A stretch of DNA of 38,884 nucleotides, taken from a virus. Below are positions 32,526 to 38,884 of this stretch, piece by piece. The stretch is from IMG/VR virus record IMGVR_UViG_3300034096_000909, positions 1-38,884 of that record, one strand, 5' to 3'. Under the pieces are notes generated by a model. That model did not search any database and was not told the DNA's origin. It saw only the letters and a program-made list of their open reading frames with translations. The stretch's first letter is position 1. Each line of letters starts with the position of its first letter. A program made the position numbers and the translations under genes.

Positions 32526-33019
32526 TTCAGCCCCGCTGCGATCAGTTTGAGTTCTTCAATCGACGTTACTTTCTTGACCTGTACAAGTTTTCCGCTCTTG
32601 TCTTGCAGAATTACCATTGGCAATCCGGTCGAGGTAACGTCTGCTCGAAAATTCAGAAGGTCGATGTCCCTTTCCGTGTCGGCATACGTTCGGAACTGTA
32701 CCCCTGCATCTTTCAGCAGGCCGCGCATTACGCTGTTTGTTCGCCATTGCGCCTGTTCCGGGTCTGATGGGTCAACGATCAGCGAGAACCAAGCCACATC
32801 CTTAACTACTGGCTTATTGTCAGGAGGCGGTACAGGTGGCGGAGTTGGCGGCGGTGTCGGGTTGCCGTCGCCAAGAACCACCACCTGACCTGTCTGCTTG
32901 CCTACAAAATATGTGAACCCGTGATGGCTGAACACCACCCGTTCCTCAGTCGATGGTTGAACCACCACCGAGGGCACGGATGATTGAGCCAGGATTAAAG
33001 CAGTAATCAAGCTGATCAT
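32522..33019 (-). CDS. Exported protein with Pro-rich linker and thioredoxin-like fold
   Basis: 165 residues. Signal-peptide-like start 'MISLITALILAQSSVPSV', a short beta region 'FVGKQTGQVVVLGDGN', a proline hinge 'PTPPPTPPPVPPPDNKP', then a thioredoxin/glutaredoxin-like C-terminus with 'VMRGLLKDAGVQFRTY' and a cis-Pro-type 'TGLPMVILQDKSGKL'. The CxxC is absent, so no redox role is expected. It overlaps the protease gene (ATGA), and the pair may act together at the envelope. Confidence 0.55.
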   Translation of the reverse strand: MISLITALILAQSSVPSVVVQPSTEERVVFSHHGFTYFVGKQTGQVVVLGDGNPTPPPTPPPVPPPDNKPVVKDVAWFSLIVDPSDPEQAQWRTNSVMRGLLKDAGVQFRTYADTERDIDLLNFRADVTSTGLPMVILQDKSGKLVQVKKVTSIEELKLIAAGLK

Positions 33020-33225
33020 TTCTGATATACCGCTTTCAAATGCGATTCGTGCCGCTTGAGGAACTTGGCAATTTCGTCATCAGAAATCGTCACCATATCG
33101 CCATTTTCGTCCGCTTCCCTCACCTTTTGTAAGATGAGGGGAATGACCAGCTTTATGATGTATGGCGCGAGTAGCTGAATAACAGGCCAGACAACCCAAA
33201 ACGGCACGAATTTTACCGCTCTCAT
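33016..33225 (-). CDS. Small membrane protein of the lysis region
   Basis: 69 residues. One hydrophobic segment of about 25 residues ('FWVVWPVIQLLAPYIIKLVI') near the N-terminus and a charged C-terminal half. ATGA overlaps on both sides. Could be a holin or spanin-like partner; assignment from position only. Confidence 0.55.
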   Translation of the reverse strand: MRAVKFVPFWVVWPVIQLLAPYIIKLVIPLILQKVREADENGDMVTISDDEIAKFLKRHESHLKAVYQK

Positions 33226-33470
33226 TTAGTCTCCCCTGGCTTTATTTGCAGAATTCGGAATTGTGGCAATCGGCCTACCCGATTTCGGCCGTAAATGAGT
33301 CCGCCAGGCCCAACGGGAGTAATCACCGTGTAAGTCGTCACCGATGGCAGCGGCTTAAGCGGCGCCGTTATTTCGACGCTGTAAACCTGCTGATTCGGAT
33401 TCTGCACGATGGTTAAGCTCTCAACTTGACACTTGCTGCACGCAGCAGCCACAACGACATCAGCCAGCAC
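33222..33470 (-). CDS. Small beta-rich hypothetical protein
   Basis: 82 residues from GTG 33470 (AGGTGA upstream). A short hydrophobic start 'LADVVVAAACSKC', then strands 'VYSVEITAPLKPLPSVTTYT' and 'GLIYGRNRVGRLPQFRILQI'. A terminator-like hairpin lies just before it. Not recognised. Confidence 0.5.
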   Translation of the reverse strand: MLADVVVAAACSKCQVESLTIVQNPNQQVYSVEITAPLKPLPSVTTYTVITPVGPGGLIYGRNRVGRLPQFRILQIKPGETK

Positions 33471-33500
33471 AGATCACCTAGCCTTTCCGGGACAGAGTAA

Positions 33501-33530
33501 AACCATTTTCCTGAGATCACGAAAATGGTT
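33501..33530 (-). terminator. Inter-gene hairpin in the lysis cassette
   Basis: AACCATTTTC and GAAAATGGTT form a perfect 10-bp inverted repeat around a 10-base loop, in the only gap of note (33471-33539) in this part of the operon. Short T-run only; probably attenuates or protects mRNA. Confidence 0.55.
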
Positions 33531-33539
33531 GACGGACGT

Positions 33540-33899
33540 TCAAACGCCAATATCGCCCTTATCGGGCACACCAAGTTTTGCGGCTTCTATCCGAAGCGCA
33601 AAGTTTTCATTTTCGAGCCTGAGCCGTTCGTTCTGTTGCTCAAGCTCTAATTTCATCCGGTAATATTCACGACGGTTTCTCATCGTGAAATAGCCGATTG
33701 TGGCCGTAACGGCTGGAATAAACAGGTCCATAATATGATGCACAAAGCCCTCAAATCCGCTTGCGTACCGGGCTTCCGTTGCTGTGATCAGCGCAGAGGC
33801 CAGTTCAAGCGTTCCCACGAGAATCCATCCCGGACCGAGCAAGCGGTCCCCAATGGAATCTATGAGGTTCTGAGTTGAATCGTGATCTATATCCAGCAT
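33540..33899 (-). CDS. Membrane protein with C-terminal coiled coil, holin-like
   Basis: 119 residues. Hydrophobic stretches 'GPGWILVGTLELASALITA' and 'IMDLFIPAVTATIGYF' followed by a long charged coiled coil ('KLELEQQNERLRLENENFAL'). Two membrane segments plus a charged tail is a frequent holin/antiholin pattern. ATG 33899. Confidence 0.55.
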   Translation of the reverse strand: MLDIDHDSTQNLIDSIGDRLLGPGWILVGTLELASALITATEARYASGFEGFVHHIMDLFIPAVTATIGYFTMRNRREYYRMKLELEQQNERLRLENENFALRIEAAKLGVPDKGDIGV

Positions 33900-33900
33900 T

Positions 33901-34152
33901 TTAGTCCCCTTGACGAATCATTCGTTTACCGAGCATACGTCCTGTGATGAGTGCAACCGCCAGCGCAAAAACCGGCGAAAGTCTGCTGCTCCAAGGCTCT
34001 GCAAGCCAAAGCGAGTGATTTTGCAGAATGGGCAGAATGACCAATTCCAAAGCCGCCTGAGCGATGTTGCTGGTAATGACAATCGTGCGAAGCTCTCGCC
34101 AGTTGATATACCCCCAAATTGAGGGCAACTGCTTTATTTCAGGATCGGGCAT
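33901..34152 (-). CDS. Small membrane protein, holin-like
   Basis: 83 residues, start overlapping the previous stop (TAATG). Hydrophobic segments 'ALELVILPILQNHSLWLA' and 'LSPVFALAVALITGRML' and a basic C-terminus 'GKRMIRQGD'. Consistent with a two-segment holin. Confidence 0.55.
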   Translation of the reverse strand: MPDPEIKQLPSIWGYINWRELRTIVITSNIAQAALELVILPILQNHSLWLAEPWSSRLSPVFALAVALITGRMLGKRMIRQGD

Positions 34153-34358
34153 TACTTTTCCCCTTTAGGCACCGTGAAACAATGACCACACACCGCACCC
34201 ACACCGAACGAAAGGGCCAGCGTTTTCTGATTCACTGCCCAAATCGCTTCTGACCACGTTTGCCCGTCTGTCTGCCACTTGTAGAGGTCAACAATCAGCA
34301 GCACAAAGGCGACAATCATCAGGAACGTAAAATTGCGGGCGGCATTGGTAAATGTCAT
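34152..34358 (-). CDS. Small two-segment membrane protein
   Basis: 68 residues, ATGA overlap. 'FTFLMIVAFVLLIVDLY' and 'TLALSFGVGAVCGHCF' are the membrane segments; the ends are polar. One of a run of four small membrane proteins that probably includes the holin. Confidence 0.55.
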   Translation of the reverse strand: MTFTNAARNFTFLMIVAFVLLIVDLYKWQTDGQTWSEAIWAVNQKTLALSFGVGAVCGHCFTVPKGEK

Positions 34359-34954
34359 GGTAATGGCCCGTTGGCTGTACCGTTTCCGTTCGGTGGTGCC
34401 GGTGGTGGTGGCGGATAGCCCCAGCCTAATCGCGGCATGGCATCTTCAAACTGTTGCAGTGTCGGCACGGGTCGAACGCCTGAAACAACGTCATTTTCAA
34501 TCTGGTACGAAGTTTTGTAACAGGCTGATCGAAACTCTCTGGCCTGCTTTGATTCAGCGGCCCATGCTGCATCTGAATCGTCTGTCCAGTCGCCAGCGGT
34601 ATCGATATTGTCGTAATCTCGCGGGGCAACTGATTTATCCAGATAATCTCTGAGATACTTGGCAAATACAGGCCGGATTGATCGCAGGTAGCTAAGCTGC
34701 TCCTGTTGCGTCAGGCTTACCACCTGCCAGCTTTGATTGACTTTTCCCTGCTGGGCGTCAAATGTCAGTGTTTCGACCGCTTTCTGGGTCTGTTCGTTGA
34801 TCGTCGGCTTGGTCGCTGGGTTGAACGGATACCAGTTATATTTCGCCAATTCTGAAGGTGGCAGGGCGTAGAAATTGCTGATATTCCGGTAATCCCGTGG
34901 CAGGTTCGCCGGGGCACCGATATTACCATTGACGACGAGGCAGTAGAGACTCAC
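34355..34954 (-). CDS. Tail-fibre-associated protein (DUF4376-like C-terminal half)
   Basis: 199 residues from GTG 34954, chosen because it forms a GTGA overlap with the tip gene; ATG 34966 is also possible. 'SVAPRDYDNIDTAGDWTDD' followed by 'WAAESKQAREFRSACYKTSY' matches the helical segment found after many phage tail fibres. A Pro-rich tail 'YPPPPPAPPNGNG' ends the protein. It may be a fibre assembly factor or a minor fibre part. Confidence 0.55.
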   Translation of the reverse strand: MSLYCLVVNGNIGAPANLPRDYRNISNFYALPPSELAKYNWYPFNPATKPTINEQTQKAVETLTFDAQQGKVNQSWQVVSLTQQEQLSYLRSIRPVFAKYLRDYLDKSVAPRDYDNIDTAGDWTDDSDAAWAAESKQAREFRSACYKTSYQIENDVVSGVRPVPTLQQFEDAMPRLGWGYPPPPPAPPNGNGTANGPLP

Positions 34955-36417
34955 GACACACCCCATTTAGCAAGAGAATAGGCTGACATCGCTGTCATGT
35001 CAGAAGCGGAGTAAGCAAACGGGAAGAATAGCACTTCGCCGAACTGGCCCTTTGTGTATCTGTAGTTTTCGCCGTCCTGCCCAACAGTCAGTTTTATGTT
35101 TGTGGCTGCTCTCGGCCTGTTTGTTGACGTGTTGGTTGCTCCCTGCTGTGCGCCATTAATGTAAAACTTCGTGTCGTTGCCTGAGCGAGTGACCGTGATT
35201 CTGTAAAGAATATTATTTGCAGGAGTCCAGCTAACGCCAAAAGTGTAGTTTTGTGTGCTGTTCAGGTTGTACAAGAACCCAAGCACGCCCGCACCAGCAA
35301 CTCCGGGATTATTTAACCCGAGAATCCATTTGGGTTGCTGTCCGCCGCCAGTATCTTGCCCTAAAAGGTCTTGCTGTGCCGTGTTGTCTGTGAATTTTGC
35401 CCAAAAATCAATCGTAAAATCACCTGAGAACACCAATCCCCAGTTTTCGGTGTTTGACACAGAAAAGAAATCATTTGTCCCATCGTATGACGTTGTTGAA
35501 AGCCCGTTATGCCCGTTGGCCGGTGAACGATATAAAGGCCGGTTTGCCAAAGTTGTTTGCAAGGCTGTTCGACTGTTTCCTGACAAGTCATTCCACTGGT
35601 AAACAGCCTGCCCATCTGTATTGACGTTGGTTGCCCCTGCGTCTGTAAACAGACTGCTTTGCCTTGCTCCATCAAGCCATAAAGCCGCCCCTGAAACGGG
35701 CAAACTCAGCGGATAAGGCGCAACATAAGTCTGATCCGCCCAGCTTAATACCTGTGCCTTTGTGGCGTTGTCGTGATATTGGTTGTAAACCAGAAATTCG
35801 GCCAGATCGACCTTTGCATAGCCGTTATAAACCCTGCCAATCTGCCCAATGACAGGATTTGCATTAACCGGCCCGCTTGTTGAGTTTGTAACACCGTTGA
35901 CTTCAATCGTGACCGTTGTGCCGGTTCGCCTTGCGACAATCTCGCAGAATAGGCCGTTTGTGATAGCATTATTGTTGCCCTGAGCAATGTCGCCCAAGGG
36001 AGTGTACCAATACGTTCCTTGAAGATAAGTATTGAGCGAATTGAGGCTGGCGTCTGCCTCGCCAAAAAAGCCGCCGCCACTACCATCTGCCTCCCGCATG
36101 TAGCCGATCCAGTAAATCGTAAAATCCCCGGTCAATGTCATACTTGCGAAATTGATAATATCATCGACACCATCAAAAGAGACGGTCTGAAAGCCGCTGC
36201 CCTGATTTGTTTTCAGGATTGGCTGTTTCGTGCCGGTGGCCTGCGTCGCGTGATTTGTGCCGCCAGATTTGTCGTTAAACTGAGTGACATTTGTTCCAGA
36301 GGTGACAACATCGGTTGCGGAATACCACCGCTGAAGGCCGGTAAGCTGCGATGGGGTAAAAGCACCACCACCACCACCGCCTGTTGCCGTTTTGCGTTGT
36401 AAGAGCTTGGCAATCAT
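34951..36417 (-). CDS. LamG/concanavalin-like tail fibre tip protein, right copy
   Basis: 488 residues from ATG 36417 (ATGA overlap with the fibre gene). Two sandwich units in tandem, as in the left copy, with Gly-rich hinge 'ATGGGGGGAFTPSQL'. It differs from the left copy mainly in short loops (for example 'WYTPLGDIAQG' against 'WFTGSGDIVYG', and 'YNLNSTQNYT' against 'YNTSTSSNYT'). Probable receptor-binding end of the fibre. Confidence 0.82.
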   Translation of the reverse strand: MIAKLLQRKTATGGGGGGAFTPSQLTGLQRWYSATDVVTSGTNVTQFNDKSGGTNHATQATGTKQPILKTNQGSGFQTVSFDGVDDIINFASMTLTGDFTIYWIGYMREADGSGGGFFGEADASLNSLNTYLQGTYWYTPLGDIAQGNNNAITNGLFCEIVARRTGTTVTIEVNGVTNSTSGPVNANPVIGQIGRVYNGYAKVDLAEFLVYNQYHDNATKAQVLSWADQTYVAPYPLSLPVSGAALWLDGARQSSLFTDAGATNVNTDGQAVYQWNDLSGNSRTALQTTLANRPLYRSPANGHNGLSTTSYDGTNDFFSVSNTENWGLVFSGDFTIDFWAKFTDNTAQQDLLGQDTGGGQQPKWILGLNNPGVAGAGVLGFLYNLNSTQNYTFGVSWTPANNILYRITVTRSGNDTKFYINGAQQGATNTSTNRPRAATNIKLTVGQDGENYRYTKGQFGEVLFFPFAYSASDMTAMSAYSLAKWGVS

Positions 36418-37382
36418 TGATTTTGCCCTGATACAAACGCTTTCCAAGACGTTCCGCCATCGACCGAATAAAAGACAAACGTGTCACTCTTGCCGTTGGT
36501 CGAAGTGAGCGTAGGGGCTGTGCCTGAAGGCCATTTGATCGAAGCAGGCCACGTCACTGCCCGAGCCGTGCCATCGGCTGTAAATTCCAGCGTGAAAGCC
36601 GACGCCATCGAGTTTGATGGAACGTTTGAAATCGTCAGTGTGGTTATGGCTGCATTCAGGCTGACTTTGAAGAAATTACTGCCTGAAAGGTCGAGCGTGA
36701 GCGTGCCGCTACTGATTGCTGGGCTGGTGTAAGATTCCCGCCAAGATTGCAGCCGTGGTTTGTCCAGAATGTTACTGTTGTAATTCTGCTGGCCCGTAAA
36801 TGTGTTTGTCGAAAGTGTTGCATACGCTGAAAGGCTGGCAATCGTCGCATAGCTTGAAAGGCTGGCAATCGTGGCATAAGTAGCCGCTGCGTTACTGGTT
36901 GTCAATCCATCGGTAATGCCGTATCCGGCAACTGTCGTCGGCTTGCCCGTGATATTGGCAAAACTGAAGTTGGCCGATGGAAGATACGTCGTAGCTGCGT
37001 TGGCTGTTGTCAAATACAGGCTTAAATTCGGCGTTCCTGTAATGTTGCTGTAGGTTAAGCAGGAAGCTGTAATATAGCCCGATGGGTTCGTCTGCAAATA
37101 ATAGGTGCTGGCTGCTGTGGTGCTAAGCAGGTAAACACCCAGATTCGGCGTGCCGGTCAGGTCAGAGTAAGCTCCTGACGTTGCCACAGTCGCAAATGTC
37201 GGTTTACCCGTGATGTTTGACCAAGTCAGGCAGGAAACCGTCGCATAGTTGCCGATGGGCTGATAGGTCGATGCTGCCGTTGAACTCAACAGATATACGT
37301 TCAGATTCGGCAGGCCAGAAAGATCGCTGTAAAGGCCGCTGGTGGCGACTGTGGCAAAAATCGGCTTTCCCGTCAGGTTGGC
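35024..37382. repeat. Right copy of duplicated fibre-tip module
   Basis: Pairs with 1-2362, direct orientation. See the left copy for extent and the position of the break. Confidence 0.9.
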
Positions 37383-38069
37383 GTAGGTAAAGTTAGCTGT
37401 GGGCAGATAGGCGTTCAGGTTAGCAGGCGTTGCATAGCGGCTGTCGGCACGACCCTGAGTGAGAAAACTACTTGCAGACCAAGTGTAACTAGCTGTGCCC
37501 GTTTCTGCTGATAACCCATCGCTTGCCAGCCGAACCGACATGTTGTTCCACCGCAGGCGAACTCCACCAAAAATGTCGTCAGGGTCTAGCTCAACAGAAG
37601 CTGCCATGCCAGTTAATTGCGACGAGACAACTGCCGTAGAGCCTAATGATAATTGGCCTGCAAAAAATGACGCTGGATCGCTTGGATTCTTTTTGTATCT
37701 CAGTCCGTAAAAAATATCGTTCCCATATGTGGTGCTGACAGGAACAGCTTTTGTATCAGCCAGATAAACACTATTAGCCAAACTGGTCACATCGTTGGCA
37801 AGCAAGGTCACATTGCCTGTGCGTCCGTTGAACGTGGTCACACCACCTGGAGTGCCTGATAACCGGCCATTTATTATCGTCAGATTGTCGCCAACAATAA
37901 TCCCGCCAAGCGTACTGTTTGTGGCTGCGGGTAATGTGTAGTTCCCACCAGGCAAACCCTGTGGCCCTTGCGCACCTTGTGGCCCCTGTGGCCCCTGCGC
38001 GGCGGTGCGGACACGAATGGTATAAGGATTTCCACCAGTCACTCTTACACGATACGGAGGATTAGCCAC
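36414..38069 (-). CDS. Repeat-built tail fibre protein with collagen-like stretch, right copy
   Basis: 551 residues from GTG 38069 (GGAGG upstream). Residues 26-42 are collagen-like Gly-X-Y ('GPQGPQGAQGPQGLPGG'). A unique region follows to about residue 230, then the same 'NITGTPNL..YLTTANAATTY' shaft repeats and beta-rich tip as the left copy. The collagen-like and unique parts would be virion-proximal. Trimeric shaft expected. Confidence 0.85.
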   Translation of the reverse strand: MANPPYRVRVTGGNPYTIRVRTAAQGPQGPQGAQGPQGLPGGNYTLPAATNSTLGGIIVGDNLTIINGRLSGTPGGVTTFNGRTGNVTLLANDVTSLANSVYLADTKAVPVSTTYGNDIFYGLRYKKNPSDPASFFAGQLSLGSTAVVSSQLTGMAASVELDPDDIFGGVRLRWNNMSVRLASDGLSAETGTASYTWSASSFLTQGRADSRYATPANLNAYLPTANFTYANLTGKPIFATVATSGLYSDLSGLPNLNVYLLSSTAASTYQPIGNYATVSCLTWSNITGKPTFATVATSGAYSDLTGTPNLGVYLLSTTAASTYYLQTNPSGYITASCLTYSNITGTPNLSLYLTTANAATTYLPSANFSFANITGKPTTVAGYGITDGLTTSNAAATYATIASLSSYATIASLSAYATLSTNTFTGQQNYNSNILDKPRLQSWRESYTSPAISSGTLTLDLSGSNFFKVSLNAAITTLTISNVPSNSMASAFTLEFTADGTARAVTWPASIKWPSGTAPTLTSTNGKSDTFVFYSVDGGTSWKAFVSGQNQ

Positions 38070-38406
38070 GCTTTACTACCTCCACATTACCCGCAATCGG
38101 TGTCCATTCATAACCAGACTGATTCACCTGCAAATACCATGGGTTGGTTGTATTAGCCAGCGTTGACGTCTGGGTTTGATTCCACAACACACCAATCACA
38201 CCATTGGCAGCATTCGCCGTTGTCAAATTGCCAGCGACAGTTGTATTACCCCAGTAAATCGTCGCCGTAATATTGGCACCCGTCAGATTGACCGGCAATG
38301 AACCGTCGCAGCTACCAGCCTGCTCAAATGTCACTGTCAGGACAAGGTCGTCCCCAGCTAATACCTTCAAATTCAGTTCATCGGGCAGGAGATTCAGTTC
38401 ACTCAT
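38062..38406 (-). CDS. BppU-like N-terminal fibre/baseplate anchor protein, right module
   Basis: 114 residues, ATGA overlap with the portal. 'NLKVLAGDDLVLTVTFEQ', 'VNLTGANITATIYWGNTTV', 'TANAANGVIGVLWNQTQTST' and 'PWYLQVNQSGYEWTPIAGNV' follow the BppU N-terminal sandwich pattern. Same place as 2556-2924 in the left module, with little sequence match. Confidence 0.62.
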   Translation of the reverse strand: MSELNLLPDELNLKVLAGDDLVLTVTFEQAGSCDGSLPVNLTGANITATIYWGNTTVAGNLTTANAANGVIGVLWNQTQTSTLANTTNPWYLQVNQSGYEWTPIAGNVEVVKRG

Positions 38407-38884
38407 AACTCAACCTCCATCGTCGCAAGTTCCTTCTCAAGTGTCTCAATGTCAGCCACCACAGTCCAGCCAACGTCAACGATACCCGTCTTGTTCACAC
38501 CCGACCGACTGGGCGACAAGGCGTCACTATTCCTCTCACCCTCCAGCTTCGATCGTTCCTGCCCATCAGACGGCACATTCACCGAACCAATGTTGTCGCC
38601 CTCTGACACCTTACCCTGAGACGCCACCACCTCGGGCAACACCTCGCTCCTGATCTTGTCTCGCTCAACACCTACCGTATCAGCATCCGGTGAGTCACTA
38701 CGACCGTAGCCAACAATATCGCGAGACTCGTTAAGAGTAAGAACCCCGCCACCATAAAGACGAATCGCACGGTTCGCCGCAATCTGCTCACGGTCGTCAA
38801 GCTCCTCGACCGGCGAGTAGTCAAAACTGAACTTGATCCGACCAGTCCGAACATCTTCTTCGTCCTCAAATTCAGTCAGCAGTT
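38403..38884 (-). CDS. HK97-type portal protein, C-terminal part, cut by window edge
   Basis: The open frame runs in from beyond the right edge: 'LLTEFEDEEDVRTGRIKFSF', 'DYSPVEELDDREQIAANRAI', 'RLYGGGVLTLNESRDIVGYG'. This 'D.RE..A......GVLT.NE.RD..G' pattern is the standard C-terminal part of HK97/GTA portals. A tail of about 90 residues, rich in Ser, Glu and Val, follows. Clearly not the same type as the portal at 2917-4548. Confidence 0.75.
   Translation of the reverse strand, partial: LLTEFEDEEDVRTGRIKFSFDYSPVEELDDREQIAANRAIRLYGGGVLTLNESRDIVGYGRSDSPDADTVGVERDKIRSEVLPEVVASQGKVSEGDNIGSVNVPSDGQERSKLEGERNSDALSPSRSGVNKTGIVDVGWTVVADIETLEKELATMEVEL

Larger units (their letters stand above)
1..38884. 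mobile_element. Temperate tailed-phage / prophage DNA filling the window
   Basis: Terminase, portal, scaffold, capsid, tail, fibre, recombination, replication and integrase genes fill the window, and I recognise no host housekeeping gene. A tape measure and a tail-tube protein point to a long non-contractile tail; no sheath gene is seen. Both ends are cut inside phage genes: a fibre tip on the left and a portal on the right. The window may span parts of two related phages, because it carries two different portals and two copies of one fibre module. Confidence 0.93.

Noticed and set aside
35230-36020. Diversity-generating retroelement acting on the fibre tip
   Set aside because: No reverse transcriptase and no short template repeat with adenine-biased changes; the duplication covers whole genes.
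38672-38869. 65-codon membrane-like frame near the right edge
   Set aside because: It is a different frame of the portal C-terminus, whose own frame is open through the whole stretch and carries family motifs.

Overview
The window is almost entirely tailed-phage DNA. It looks like a temperate siphovirus or prophage of a planctomycete-like host. The host guess rests on the integrase N-terminus (a 'VPTLRHH..SGQAF' opening that I associate with planctomycete integrases), a papain-type protease in the late genes and a phage-borne csrA. Base composition is mid-GC by eye. Nearly every gene is on the minus strand, packed head to tail with ATGA, GTGA or TGATG stop/start overlaps. Only the integrase and a cluster of small genes around it run on the plus strand.

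Layout in the minus transcription direction, from right to left. At 38884-34951 lie the C-terminus of an HK97-type portal, a fibre-anchor protein, a long repeat-built tail fibre with a collagen-like stretch, and a LamG-type fibre tip. At 34954-31725 there is a set of small membrane proteins, a secreted thioredoxin-fold-like protein and a papain-family protease, probably for lysis. At 31724-29146 come the scaffold, major capsid and connector genes. At 29142-24939 there is a 33-residue basic peptide and two large basic proteins that share an N-terminal domain. At 24942-17221 come tail completion, terminator, tube, tape measure, hub and baseplate genes.

From 17130 to 13600 is the plus-strand lysogeny and accessory region. 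It holds small genes with their own promoters and terminators (two of them in near-identical promoter/leader/terminator casings), a tyrosine recombinase, and the 3' half of a tRNA-Arg(UCU), which marks the attachment site. A divergent promoter pair with two ribbon-helix-helix-like regulators follows. From 13591 to 5764, again on the minus strand, come the early genes: YqaJ exonuclease, RecT, a hairpin-rich RNA region, CsrA, a replication initiator with an iteron array inside its gene, RusA, an acyl-carrier-protein-like protein and several zinc-finger and coiled-coil proteins. These run into terS, terL, a second and different portal, and a second copy of the fibre module that is cut by the left window edge.

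Two portals of different type and two fibre modules, alike except at their N-terminal ends, mean this is not one ordinary complete phage genome. The best readings are two related prophages abutting at a tRNA-Arg att site, or one phage with a duplicated fibre block and a mosaic junction. Functions were assigned by reading the translations; no database search was possible.
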